A DNA stretch of 64,000 nt from Oncomelania hupensis (GCA_036898135.1 CM072511.1:30818686-30882685), one strand, 5' to 3'; positions 24,150-35,707 are shown, counted from the first letter of the stretch. The notes: generated by a model not told the origin, from the sequence alone. Numbers and translations are program-made.

Positions 24150-24365
24150 TATTTGGAAGGAGAAGGGGTAAAATGTACGTAACCTTTGTTGATTATAAAA
24201 AGGCGTTTGATTCTTTAGACAAGGATAAGCTTTGGAAACGTCTAGAAAACCTAAAAAAAAAAGTTAACAAAACTGTTAAAAAAAATAAAATCAATGTATA
24301 AGGCTGTTAACTCTTGCGTACTTTGGGGAGTAACATTTTTAGACTTTACTGTTAGTTATTCATTG
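24150..24365 (+). pseudogene. LINE (family 2) RT N-terminal half, 5' of a nested insertion
   Basis: Translation gives MYVTFVDYKKAFDSLDKDKL, an RT motif A with the catalytic aspartate. SMYKAVNSCV then follows, typical of the region before motif B. The frame is broken by A-runs near 24255. The next RT motif is found beyond an inserted F600 copy. Confidence 0.75.
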
Positions 24366-24918
24366 CTTACAGGGTCCAGCGGACTGCAAAGAGTCGAATC
24401 AGGACCACAAAATCAGGACCACAATTTGGTTGAAAGAGAAATCACTCATGATCCGTATAAAAGATCTGCGGAAACAATCCTAGTGGTAACACTGGGCACT
24501 CCAACAGCCGTTCTCTTTACAATTAATGCATCCCATGCAAGGGACGCTGATGCTATACTCTAATTTATCGACAAAAATAAAATATAATGTAAACATCATA
24601 ATAAAATGTCAACAAAACACATACATATAAAATGCCTACATTGCTAAATAATAATATCACATGAAGCCCTATGACCATTTGGCAGAAAGCGTCCAATATT
24701 CCCAAGCTGATCCAACAGACCCCATACACAAATGAGGAGTTTTGGAAGGGGTTTCAAGAAAATATGTGACTGGTCTAGCGAAGAAGATATTATAGTAGAT
24801 TGATAGAACAGAGTAGGAATGAGAAAGAACAAAAGAGAAAGACAGCGACAGTGGGAATTTTAAAGCACTACATTTCCAGAAAGTGGGGATACTACTAATA
24901 CTGAACCCCCATGCACCC
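24366..24918 (-). mobile_element. F600 retroposon nested in LINE family 2
   Basis: A minus-strand copy of the subfamily ending in TTTGCAGTCCGCTGGACC and a TGTAAGCAATGAATAAC tail. It separates RT motif A from motif B of the host LINE. The exact junctions are blurred by G-runs and no target duplication could be confirmed. Confidence 0.75.
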
Positions 24919-25700
24919 TTCACGGGGGGTAAAACAAGGCTGCTTGTTCAGCCTCTAGTTCTTTTTCCTTTTTTTTCCTGCTAAATTCAAAAGTTGCTAA
25001 ATTTGTTAATTCACATGGTAAACATGGGATCCAGCTACTAACAGGGCCTGGTGAAATCTTCCTTTCATTGTTTGCTGATAATATAGCGCTGGTGTCTTCT
25101 ACACCAGCGGGGTAGCAGAATCAAATCAACAATCTTCAAAGAGCTTCAATTCCATTGGGATTATCCGTAAACTTACGTAAACAAAAGGTCATGGTCTTTC
25201 AGAAAGGTGACCCAATCGCAGCCAATGAGAAATTGTGCCTAGGTAAAGGGGAAATAGAAATAGTCAACAACTACAAATATCTAGGGTTTGCTCTGACTAT
25301 GAAACTATCACCTGTATCAGCTTTTGAAGAGTTTTAAAGAAGAGGAAAGGAGAAAGTTGTTGATTTCATGAAGACTACGTGGGCGCTAGGCAGCACAGTC
25401 TCAACTGTTTTCTTTCAACTATTTGATGCAAACATTAAACCAATGTTATTTTACGCTTCGGAGGCTTAGGTAAATGTCATAATTCAATTTATTGATTCAG
25501 CACACCTATTTGCATGCAAGAGGTAACTAACAAAACACCGAACCACATGGCTTACAGAGACGCAGGCAGATATTCATTGTACATTGACAGTACCATTCGA
25601 TATATAAAATATTGGTTGAAAACTTCTGAAATGCCAATGTCAAGCAAGATTCCCTAGGCAAGCCCTTGAAATGCCAAAAAACGAGATCTTTAACTGAATG
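24919..25700 (+). pseudogene. LINE (family 2) RT C-terminal half, 3' of the nested insertion
   Basis: It resumes with GVKQGC (RT motif B), then FADN in place of FADD (motif C, altered). INNLQRASIPLGLSVNLRK, NNYKYLGFALTMKLSP, FFQLFDANIKPMLFYASEAW-like and later residues follow, with in-frame stops. This is a different lineage from the GGATA-tailed family. Confidence 0.75.
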
Positions 25701-25868
25701 GGCTACCCCTGCCGCCTATAGGCTATACGCCTAATCTTTCAACCTGTCTTTGCGTCCTTTACTTTCACATTTGTGCTAATAATTAGCATATGTTGTATAT
25801 TATATACAATTCTATTACCAACAGACATTTAAGCATTCATCAACTATTTAGAATGTAAATCCACTATT

Positions 25869-25910
<42 letters not shown>

Positions 25911-26862
25911 GGGGGGGGAGAGAGACAGACAGACAGAAAAGAGCGAATGAGACAGCAGCAATATACTCTGTCTTGTCAGCAATGGAATAGAGAATTTCAA
26001 TGTTAAGGTGTTCTTGTGTTGTGATCTCTTAAACGTCGACTTTAACCTACACAGTAATAAATCCAAAACAATACCTCCTCTCATTGCGGACTTGTATACC
26101 TTTCTCCCATTGGCATTGAGTCGGTCAGCATAATAGAGCTGCTTAGAAGAAGATTAAAACATATTTCGCTCTTGCCAAAACGTTTATACATACTGCGTAC
26201 TTGTTTCCTCCCGTCGTCCCCTTTACGCTTTGGTGTTGGGGACGTTAATTTAATACCAGTCCAGTCCGGCGCCTCTCGAAGGATAGCAAGTCCTTCACAA
26301 CGAAGACTCGTGATTCGTTCACATGACCATTTTGTTTTGACAAAAATGTATCCATTGTTTATTCACTTCGCAAGTATACAATATTTTGTATTCTTGTATC
26401 ACTTGTGTTGCAAAATAAAGGAAATTACTGGGACATTTCAGTAGTTCACAAATATTTACTTATAGGAGAACGCACAACTTTTTTTTATCCTCCCACTCAA
26501 AGTGAATCATTTCCCTCAAGCAAATACTGGTGCTACTTACTTCGAGGGAGAAAAAAGCAACGTTTCAAGTCGTTTCACTTGTTTACTTTTAGATTGTGAG
26601 TTCTTCTCATGACCGCGCTAACTTTTCAACCTAAAAGTATTCAAATGAGGGAGATTACTTGTCACATCAGTTTTATTTGGCTGAAAAAAATTTAAAAAAA
26701 GAAGAAAAACAACAACAACCGATTGTACAAATAGGCCAAGTAACAAAGTACATGTATTATCATTAGGTCTGCTTTCACGTATGTCTGTCTTTCATAGGTC
26801 TACTTAACTATTAAGCTTAGATCTTTATATACGATAGTGCTTCTTCTTCTTCTTCTTCTTCT

Positions 26863-26900
<38 letters not shown>

Positions 26901-27047
26901 GTGTGTGTAACCAACGAATCCACGCTCTAAAGAGGATTAAGACAGCAAAGGCAAAACGAGCTGCACGCAAAGCTCGTGCAAGCAACAGTCAAATGGCAAA
27001 GGGAACAACAATCCACTGCTCATCTGATCTACTCACATTGCAAGGGA
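25701..27047. other. Single-copy sequence with (GA)n and CTT/CT tracts
   Basis: (GA)n lies at 25869-25925, and (CTT)n followed by (CT)n at 26840-26898. No gene recognised. Confidence 0.5.
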
Positions 27048-27290
27048 CAATGGGCTCTATGCACAAGTCGGCGGCATGGTCACGTGGCGCGGGAATAACA
27101 AAGCGGTCATGGCAATATTTCATCTTTCAGTGGAAATCGATGAAAGGAAATGTTCTTTTCTTTGCATAAAGGTTTACGTCGAAGTTATAGCATCCAAACG
27201 CAGCACAGTACTTCACCATTTTCAAACTCGAGCACGCCGTGTTATTCCCGCAGCACGTGGCCGCCACGCCTTTGTGCATAGAGCCCATTG
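27048..27290. mobile_element. Small TIR element (MITE candidate), 243 bp
   Basis: The ends CAATGGGCTCTATGCACAA and TTTGTGCATAGAGCCCATTG are inverted repeats. Similarity extends inward about 50 bp to GCGGGAATAACA on one side and its complement on the other. No transposase and no clear target duplication. Confidence 0.6.
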
Positions 27291-27474
27291 AGAACTTAGA
27301 TCGACCAGCGAAACTTGTTTCGTAGTGATCCCTTTCGTTTGAGGTTATGCAATATGGAACTCCTTACGAACTTTTCTTCGTGCTTCGTACTTTAGAACTA
27401 AAGTGGCAGCGCCTTTAGTTGCGGACGAAATTTTGTTCGTCCTTATCCAGGAGAGATAAATACCCTCATAACTC

Positions 27475-27623
27475 AGGGGCGGACGAGGGGGGGGTTTCCG
27501 GGGTTTCCGGAAACCCCCCCCCCCCCCCAGCCCAAAAAAAAAAAAAAGGAAAAGAAAGAAGAAGAAGGAGAGAAAGAGAGAGAGAGAGAATACAATTATA
27601 AAAATAAAAATAAACATAAAATA

Positions 27624-27721
<98 letters not shown>

Positions 27722-27886
27722 TTTATTTTATGTTTATTTTTATTTTTATAATTGTATTCTCTCTCTCTCTTTCTCTCCTTCTTCTTCTTTCTTTTCCTTT
27801 TTATATATTTATTTATTTATTTATTTATTTATTTTTTTATATGAATTTTGGAAACCCCCCCAAAAAAACTAACTGATCCGCCCCTG
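27475..27886. mobile_element. Foldback element ending in AGGGGCGGA, with an (AT)n core
   Basis: The outer ends AGGGGCGGAC and GATCCGCCCCTG are inverted. Inner arms at about 27540-27630 and 27718-27803 are near-perfect inverted copies of about 85 bp around an (AT)n core of about 90 bp. A 6-bp direct repeat, TAACTC, lies at 27469-27474 and 27887-27892. The ends recall hAT-type MITE termini (CAGGGGCGGA), although an 8-bp duplication would be expected for hAT. Confidence 0.65.
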
Positions 27887-27892
27887 TAACTC

Positions 27893-28372
27893 TCTAATTT
27901 GCGGAGATTGTTTTCCTCGAAAACGCACGAGTCTTTAGACTTGGTTCATCACGGGCTAAAACAGAAACTTTTCCCAACGAAAGTTTAGTTGAAGTTCAGA
28001 ATAGAGCATTGATAATTATTTCTTCTCCTCTTTTCACAAAAACCCACAAATTAGAGAGCTTCTATCGCCCCAACTTGTGTTAATTGCCTAAACAGGCCTA
28101 CTAACTCGCCTGTTTACGCCTACGAACCTCGTAGTATAGGGTTCATCTAAACCAAGAGCTGTTCGTGCAGATTCATAAGAATACACCAGAAAAGGGATTT
28201 GACATCTATACCATGCCAATAGGGGACACTTGAAACCTAGACATACTGCAAAACGTATGTTGAAAATCTCAATCGGAACCACAAATTCCTCTGCCATTTC
28301 ACATCTGAACGCAAAAGCAGCCCAAAAACAGCACCCCTTTTTCGGAGCAAAATACACCTATTTTAATGAATC
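27893..28372. other. Single-copy sequence, nothing recognised
   Basis: No coding or repeat signal between the foldback element and an F600 copy. Confidence 0.5.
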
Positions 28373-28382
28373 AACAACAACA

Positions 28383-28983
28383 GTTAAGTAGTTATTAATT
28401 GCTTACATGGTCCAGCGGACTGCAAAGAGCCGAATCAGGACCACGAAATAAAAACTATAACTTGGCTGAAAGAGGGCTCACCCCTGATCCGCATAAAAGA
28501 TCTGCCTAGAGGTAACACCAGCCGGTCACTTTACAATAAAGGCATCCCACGCAGGGGACGCTGAGGCTATATTCTAATTTATCAAACCCCCGTTTACAAA
28601 AACAAAATAGAATACAAATATCATGATAAAATATCAACAAAACACATACATGTATACAAAATGCCTACATTGCCAAATAATAATATCATAGGAAGTCCCA
28701 GTGACCATTTGGCGAAAAGCGTCCAATATTTCCAAAATGATCCAACAGACCCCACACACAAATGAGAAGTTTTGTCCCGAAGAGTTTTCAAGAAAAAAGA
28801 TAGGTGACTGGTCTACCGAAGAAGATAGCATAGTAGATTGATAGAACAGAATAGGAATGAGAAAGAACAAAGGAGAAAGACATCGACATTGGGAATTTAA
28901 AGCACTCTATTTCCAGAAAGTGGGGATACTATTTATACAGAAACCCCCGGCACCTCCACGGGGGGGGGGGGGGGGGGGGAGAG
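28383..28983 (-). mobile_element. F600 retroposon, about 600 bp
   Basis: Minus-strand copy of the CTTTGCAGTCCGCTGG subfamily, with tail GTAAGCAATTAATAACTAC. Flanked by AACAACAACA at 28373-28382 and 28984-28993 (a low-complexity but exact match). The 5' end carries an expanded G run (about 28963-28979) within the conserved hairpin. Confidence 0.8.
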
Positions 28984-28993
28984 AACAACAACA

Positions 28994-29413
28994 AGTGGCG
29001 AGAAAATACAGTCAAAGCATTTATGCAAGCTTACGTTTATAACAATTGACCCGATATATGCACACACAAAAAACTACGGAAACTTACATGAGAATCACGA
29101 TTCATCAATATGATGAAAATTCCGCATTATCACCCAGCGAAGATTTCTGCGTAATGCGAATGAGGAGGTCGAGAGCTTCCGGAAGCACACAAGTTATGAC
29201 GTAGACTGGGGTGAGGTGGTGGGAGGGGGGATTCTTACTAAAGAGAACTGCAACCAAGTTTCTCTACTTCCTAAACTCTCTATATTCGAGGCTCGGATAG
29301 GCTCTACCAGCCATATGCGGAACAGGCGCGCGCGCGCGCTCGTATGTGTGTGTGTTTGTTCTGTTGGTGTGTGTCTGAAAACTTGTAATAATTGATTTTA
29401 ACAATAGTGTATT

Positions 29414-29503
<90 letters not shown>

Positions 29504-30000
29504 AATTGCATTTGAATGGATTGCCACTTTGATATTTATGCATAGCCATTATTGTGTCATCATTAATGACACAGGGCACTCAAGTTTAAAGTGGTATCTT
29601 TAGTGTGTTTTGCATTCATTTTATTTTTTTTCCTCCAATTTGTTGTTGTTGTTAGTTTATTTCTGTAACCAATGTTTTAAGTGTGTCATCAGACACTTTG
29701 GTAGTAACACAAAAATAAAAACAAAGACAAAAACGAATCAGCCACCCAAACCAAATAAACATATTATTGAAATCAATAATAGAAAAAAAGATTTTATTAA
29801 ACATTTACACAATACTGTTTTGTCTAGCTCTAGATATATAACAATATACAAGTTAAAATTAAATGTATGGAAAACTAAATTTTCCAAAGATGTAAATTGC
29901 CTCTATTAACAAACGCCTTCAATGTAGAACATGTTATTACACTGTCAGTCCTTGAACAACTTATTTACAGAAAATAATATTGACACTATTATCAGACTGC
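28994..30000. other. Single-copy sequence with (CT)n and a CG/GT alternating tract
   Basis: (CT)n lies at 29415-29501. A GCGCGCGCGCGC run (29326-29339) is followed by GT repeats, a potential Z-DNA segment. No gene recognised. Confidence 0.5.
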
Positions 30001-30030
30001 ATAATGATATCAATAACATACTGAATTGAT

Positions 30031-30397
30031 TGATTGATTGATTTATTGTTGCTTTAGGTCCAGCGGACTCTTCCGAGCCAAATCAGGACCGGACAACCCC
30101 CGATCCGCATAAAAGATCTGCTGAAACAACCCCAGTGGGAAAATTGAATGCCCTCCACCGGCCAGTCACTTTACAATAAAGACATCCCACGCGGGGGACG
30201 GCTGAGGGTTGACCTCAACTACGCGAACACCCCGGTTACAAAAACAAAATAGAATACAAACATCATTATAAATCATCAACCAAACACATACATATAAAAT
30301 GCCTATAGTGCTAAATAGTACATTCATAGGAAGCCCTAGTGACCACCCGGCAGAAAGCGTCCAACACTCCCAAGCTGATCCAACAGACCTCATACAC
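30031..30397 (-). mobile_element. F600 retroposon with (AATC)n tail and a very long target duplication
   Basis: Minus-strand 5'-truncated copy (367 bp) ending in GGACCTAAAGCAACAATAAA and (TCAA)n. The flanks at 30001-30030 and 30398-30427 are identical over 30 bp, or 31 with one further shared base. Its body is nearly identical to 62804-63505. Confidence 0.9.
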
Positions 30398-30910
30398 ATA
30401 ATGATATCAATAACATACTGAATTGATGCTGAAATTGCATATATTATGTCGTGTAGTTTGATAGGAAAATTGTTATAATGTTAATCATTGTACGCGATGT
30501 GCTTTTAATGTTATGATGTTGATGTTTCAGTGTTAAGAGTTGAATAGTTTAATGGTTATAAAATAAGGACTTCCCTTTTATATACTACTCAAAATAATTG
30601 AAGGGCCACTCTCATATTTCATTTAGTTTAATTAATGTTTGCTGCTATCAATGATATCGCTTATATTGCTTATTTCAAAACTTATCCTGTACAGTAACAT
30701 TCAAGACAATCTTATTCTGACAAGTAATCGCATGTTTGAGTTTTGAACTTTCTGCACTGAGTTGAAAAACAAACCCAATTTTTACAAAAAATGACCCTAA
30801 TTTACTGTTGTTTTGCTAATAAAGCAACATTTTCAACATTAAAAAGTGATTTGCACGCGAAAGGCTTGCATTTTCTGAGTTCAGTTCAACAATTGGCGCT
30901 TTTTTCTGGG

Positions 30911-30917
30911 TATAAAT
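30911..30917 (+). promoter_or_regulatory. TATA-like box of the Tc1-like element
   Basis: TATAAAT lies 34 bp upstream of the transposase ATG, at a suitable distance for a short-leader transcript. Inferred from sequence only. Confidence 0.4.
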
Positions 30918-30944
30918 GGCAGCGCTTTTGCTGCTTTTCTAACC

Positions 30945-31562
30945 ATGCCCCCAAGGCGACGATTGACTGATGCGGATAGAGGCAGAGCTATTGCATGGCT
31001 TCAGGAAGGGGTGGGGGTGAGAGAAGTTGGCAGGCGGCTGGGAGTGTCCCACTTCGTTGTCCAAAGGCTGCGCGAGCATGACCGCTTTGGTGGTGGATCT
31101 GTCATGATGTGGGGTGGCCTCGCATTAAACTTCAGAACACCCCTGCTCCAAATTCATGGCAACTTAAACGATATTGGCTACAGGGATGACGTCATATCAC
31201 CTAGGGTTCTCCCAGCTCTGCGGGCCATTGGGGAAGGTGTCATACTACAGGACGATAATGCCAGACCCTACCGAGCGCGTATCGTCAATGACTTCCTGCA
31301 GCAACACCACCTCATAAGGATGGATTTGCCGGCTCGATCACCCGATTTGAACCCCATAGAACGTCTGTGGGATGTCTTGGGTCGACAGACACGGGCAAAC
31401 CTCCCTCCAGGAGCTAACCTTGAAGTTCTGGCCCAAGTTCTCCAGCAAGAGTGGTTGGCCATCCCAAGAAACATCCTCCATAGCCTGATACGGTCCATGA
31501 GACAACGATGCCAAGACTGCATTGATGCTGACTCTATAGATTTTTGGTTTCTAAAGTTTTGA
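30945..31562 (+). CDS. Tc1/mariner transposase, in-frame internal deletion (205 aa)
   Basis: The N-terminus (residues 7-45) is a helix-turn-helix domain of the paired-like type (DRGRAIAWLQEGVGVREVGR, then SHFVVQRL) that binds the TIRs. At residue 45-46 the sequence jumps from RLREH to DRFGGGSVMMWGG. The second DNA-binding domain and the first catalytic aspartate, about 130 residues in Tc1 relatives of about 340 aa, are thus lost without breaking the frame. The second aspartate (D104 in QDDNARPY) and the glutamate (E139 in SPDLNPIERLWD) remain, spaced as in DD34E enzymes. The ATG is the first in frame, 34 bp after a TATA-like box. The product could bind the element ends but cannot cut DNA. Confidence 0.9.
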   Translation: MPPRRRLTDADRGRAIAWLQEGVGVREVGRRLGVSHFVVQRLREHDRFGGGSVMMWGGLALNFRTPLLQIHGNLNDIGYRDDVISPRVLPALRAIGEGVILQDDNARPYRARIVNDFLQQHHLIRMDLPARSPDLNPIERLWDVLGRQTRANLPPGANLEVLAQVLQQEWLAIPRNILHSLIRSMRQRCQDCIDADSIDFWFLKF

Positions 31563-31755
31563 TTTTGTAAATGAGGGGTATGTCCAGTTAAATTGAATTT
31601 ACTCGAATTTTAAGCGACTGGTGTCTAAAATCTTTTTTGTTATTGATGCAGAAATGATTGCAATAAAATATGATGAACTAATAAATTGAATTCGTGTTTC
31701 TGATTTAAAGAGAGACCCATATGTACAAGTGGCCCTTGTATTTTTTAGTAGTATA

Positions 31756-32160
31756 TATATTTGTTTCACTTAATTAGTGAACAGACTATACATAAATTGA
31801 TTGAATTGAACTGATTTGAAAAAACAAAAGGTAGAAATTATTAGAGTGATGTGAACATTATAGCGATATATTACTTTATTAGACTTTATTAGTAGTGTTT
31901 GTGCTTACGAACCTAGATTTGAGGGGAATATAGGGCTGAGCGAACAAAGGTCTGGAAGGACATAAACATAGGAGAACCTAAGCCTCCGCAAACGTATCAA
32001 TAATCGCAATAACAATGGGTGGAAATGCGATGTACAAAGCGGTGTATGGCGCGCCTATGACGCGTTCATCGCACCTAAATGGTGTACGAACATAAAATTC
32101 GTTCATGTTTTCCATATCGATGAAGGTAAATAATCTACAAAGCCCACATAGCTGGCCATG
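31756..32160. other. Single-copy sequence, nothing recognised
   Basis: No gene or repeat between the Tc1-like element and the inverted duplication. Confidence 0.5.
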
Positions 32161-33202
32161 CGAGCTTGGAGCCGCGCAACGGGCCCGGATGTTCTGTCAT
32201 TGAGTACCTTTCCCGCCTCCACGCAACTATCGAAACAGAATCTCGGTGAGTGTCTCCCCAATAATCTTAAAAAAAATGTCTTATTCACTGATTCGTCTGA
32301 GTCGTCATATGGTATTTGCCCTACTAAGGAATGTTTGGGCTTCTCGTTTCTGTTTCCATTTTCCACAAACTTTGCTTCGATTGTATATAGTTGTCACAAA
32401 ACTAAAATCTATGGTCGGCTGCCCCCGCCATAAGGGCCCCGGTTGCGACGCCACTCTCCCCATACATTTTTGCTTCGGCTGCGTGGCCACTTTTCTTTGG
32501 CAACACTGTTTCAGCTGAACATGACTAAACATTCAGCGGCATTATTTTTACATACTCACACGTTCCACTCTTAATTCGCAAGTCATATTATAGAAGATGT
32601 ATACAGATTTATTGATCTGAAAAATGTTGGTTTCCAACCACACTGTGTGCACAGAAACGTCTTGGGTGATGGTAAGCTATTGGCGCAGGAGTGCATCGTC
32701 CCCTGCTGGTTCAGTCTCGTTGTAGGATGTCTCAACCTCAACTTCAGAATGAAAGGAAACTCTAGTTCCATCTTCACTCTCGATAGATCCATCCGCAATA
32801 AAAACATCCCCAAAACGCGATCAGAAATATGTAATAATAATGCCGCTGCAGTTTCAGTCATGTTCAGTTGAAACAATGTTGCCATAGAGTTCGGAAGCGG
32901 CCGCACAGCCTAAACAAAAATGTATGAGAGTGGCGTCTCAACCGGATCTTTTGTGGCCGGGCAACCGATATACAATCTAAGCAAAGTTTGTGGAAAATGG
33001 AAACAGAAACGAGAAGCCCAAACATTCCTTAGTAGGGCAACTACTATATGACGACTCAGACGAATCAGTGAATATTTTTTTAAAATAAAGATTAATGGAG
33101 AGACACTCACCTAGATCCTGTTTCGATAGTTGCGTGAAGGCGGGAAAAGTAAGCTTACTCAGTGGCGGAACATCCGGGCCCGTTGCTTGGCAGCCAAGCT
33201 CG
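32161..33202. repeat. Large imperfect inverted duplication (arms about 370-390 bp, spacer 281 bp)
   Basis: The left arm 32161-32550 and right arm 32832-33202 align in reverse complement almost end to end. Long shared blocks include TTCACTGATTCGTCTGAGTC, CCTACTAAGGAATGTTTGGG and TCCATTTTCCACAAACTTTG. Differences include small indels, so the duplication is not brand new. The outer ends show no transposon-type termini or target duplication. The spacer contains a minus-strand acidic open stretch (GDVFIADGSIESEDGTR, about 32810-32690). Nothing identifies a known family. Confidence 0.85.
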
Positions 33203-34469
33203 CACAGCGTGCATAGGCTGAAGCTGATAGATTTTGTTTTCTAAAAGCTAATTTTGCACCAGCACTTTTTCTTCTTCCTATCTTCTTGGCATTCAATATA
33301 ATTACCGTGACAGTGCCTGCTCTTTGCATGTCAACACGACGCACTGAAAGCTTGTCAGCTATCTTTCGTTGTCACGACCACAACACAGAACGCATCACAA
33401 TGATTGGTTGATTATGACAATACTAGAGGTCAATTATTTTTTACTAAACGAGGTCACGGCGTTACTTCAATGCAGGGATGGGTTGAAACCTGTGACGGAA
33501 AACAAATCGCTGTATCAATAATGAATTTCGATGACGATAAAACGCGACGATATGTGTAATTAGGCCTTAAAGGAACATACCCAACAAAAACGATAAACAA
33601 GATTAAGAACATCGAGCAAACAGAATTGAATATATAGTCGGCGCTTCCGACAACAGGAAACAGTTGTTGTTGTTGTTCTTACTGCCGTTGTGTTTATTGA
33701 ATTTGTTGTTGTTTTATATATAGACACATGTTTACTGAATAAATCGCTTATGGCCGAACCGTAAATATGTGATCATGACCTTTGGGAATATTAACTTAAA
33801 ATAAGAACATGCATAGGTCTATATATGTTCTTTAAATTTGTTTCCGACACAGTGCTAGAAATGTAATTTTGAAATGGAATATAGTAATAAGAACACGTAA
33901 CACAGAACTAGAAGGAAAGATTTTTGTTCAACATTGTAACACTAACCTTGAAGCTCCTTCGACACTTTGGAGTGCCCATGAAGATCACCAATATCATCCG
34001 AAAGTCAAACTCATTATTTCTTATTTTATTTCATTAGTATTTAATCGTTCTTATCACAAGTATAACAACTAACAAGTTAGTATCTCGTATTGCCCCCAGT
34101 CGACGTGCGGTGGTCCCGTTTAGCCACAAGCTGAGACGGGGATATCCGAAACCTAAAAATAGAATAGAGAATTCTGGGAAATCTGTTCTCGCGAAGATGT
34201 GCTCGCTGAAATGAAACGAAAGTTGGGAGAGGAACTGCATATTTCTGGTAGTGAACAAAGGCAGAAACTTGTCAGCAGTATTATCAGCTATGGAGTTATA
34301 ATGGACGAAGTGCTCCATACCTATGAGGTTGCCTTTGCTCGAGCAAAGAAACTAAAGAAGGATTTGGCCGACGTCATTTCAGAAAAGGATTTCTCTACCC
34401 ATAATTCCCCTGGGTTTTGAAGTTTCTAAAAAGTTATTTCAGGCCGACGACGCTTTATGGAGCGCAAAG
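33203..34469. other. Single-copy sequence, nothing recognised
   Basis: No coding signal beyond short frames. A frame at 34199-34420 (about 73 codons, charged) has no recognisable domain and is too weak to call. Confidence 0.45.
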
Positions 34470-34474
34470 CATGT

Positions 34475-34743
34475 TGTTACACTCAGTTTGATGATGGTGT
34501 TTTCTATCAGTATCTGATTCAGCCCCGATGCTTGAATTCCTGATAGGGTGTAACTCAGATTCGTTTATTCACACAGCCTGCTCAAACAGCATACAAGTCA
34601 CAAAGTCCACGTATGAAGTTTTCCGCTTTTATTCAGCACACATCAACAACTGCATACAATTCTCAGTTCAACTCAACAACTTTCACAGCAACTTTCCAAA
34701 TCACTATCAACAACTTTACTATCATTCGCGTTTCAACGTAACA
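34475..34743 (-). mobile_element. Solo LTR of the Gmr1-like element, internally deleted
   Basis: The two ends of the LTR in reverse orientation (TGTTACACTC at one end, GCGTTTCAACGTAACA at the other) are joined by a body lacking about 366 bp compared with 40044-40678. The 5-bp target duplication CATGT lies at 34470-34474 and 34744-34748. Similarity to the full-length LTR is high. This is an independent integration. Confidence 0.9.
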
Positions 34744-34892
34744 CATGTAAAGGGAAGCAACCGGTTGTACGAGCACGTCGATAGAGACATAGAAGAGAGA
34801 TACTAACTTGTTAGTTGATATACTTGTGTTCTTATATACTCATTCGACGGACTATCGTGCAGAGTGATCCATGACGGTCAATCACCGATAGC

Positions 34893-35705
34893 TTTCATGT
34901 GCGAACTGCGGGCGTGAGGCAGGGGTGCCTGCTGTTTCCTTTCCTGTTTCTGCTTGCCATTGAATGGGTAATGAGACCATCTACGACACAAAAATGAAAC
35001 GGTATCCAATGGACCCCATGGAAACAGCTAGACGACCTCGACTTTTCCGATGACCTGGCACTTCTTTCGCACACTCAGCAACAAATGCAGGAGAAGATGA
35101 ACACCGTGGCAGAGAACTCACGAATTGGGCTAAAAATTTACAAGAGGAAGACCAAGGTGTTCAAGGTGAACGCAGTCGACACCAAACCCATCGAACTTGA
35201 AGAAGAGGTGCTGGAAGAGGTAGAAAGCTTCACCTATCTAGGCAGCATCGGTGACAAGCTGGGAGGAACTGATGCTGATGTACGAATCGGTAAGGCAAGA
35301 ACATCTTTCCAGCTTTCCATAAACATCCACACAAAGACCAGACTCTTCAACACCATCGTGAAGCCAATACTCCTATATGGAGCAAAAACATGGAGAACAA
35401 GAGTTTCAACCATGAAGAAAATCCAGACTTCCTCAACTCTGCCTCGGGCGAATACTAAAAATCATATGGCAGTCATCACCAATCAAGAACTCTGGGAAAG
35501 GACCAGTCAGCTGCCTGCGGAAAAAGAAACCCTGCAAATAAGATGGCGCTGGATTAGCCACACTCTCCGGAAACCTGCTTCCAGCATCGCCAGACAAGCG
35601 CTCACTTGTAACCCTAAAGGAAAAAGAAAAAAGAGGCCGTTTCCGAAATACCTGCCGACGAGACTTGGAGATAGAATCTAAGGAAGCGGGGTTGTCAAGG
35701 AGACA
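34893..35705 (+). pseudogene. LINE (family 3) RT fragment
   Basis: It starts at RT motif B (VRQGCLL near 34912). It continues through [20 protein letters not shown] with the motif C DD (near 35040), an open 198-codon stretch with [38 protein letters not shown] and a C-terminal [12 protein letters not shown]. The start is 5'-truncated and the first part needs a frameshift. It belongs to an RTE-type lineage different from the GGATA family. An (ACT)n array follows directly and may be its tail. Confidence 0.8.
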
Positions 35706-35707
35706 AA

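Larger units (their letters stand above)
30583..31753 (+). mobile_element. Tc1-like DNA transposon, internally deleted
   Basis: Imperfect TIRs of about 35 bp start TACTACTCAAAATAATTGAA on the left and TACTACTAAAAAATACAAGG on the right (reverse complement). They share AAGGGCCACT. A TA target duplication is seen at 30581-30582 and 31754-31755. The 1171-bp element carries a 205-codon transposase frame. Confidence 0.92.

Noticed and set aside
34199..34420. 73-codon charged frame as a host exon
   Set aside because: It has no recognisable domain, no supported splice context and is short enough to occur by chance.
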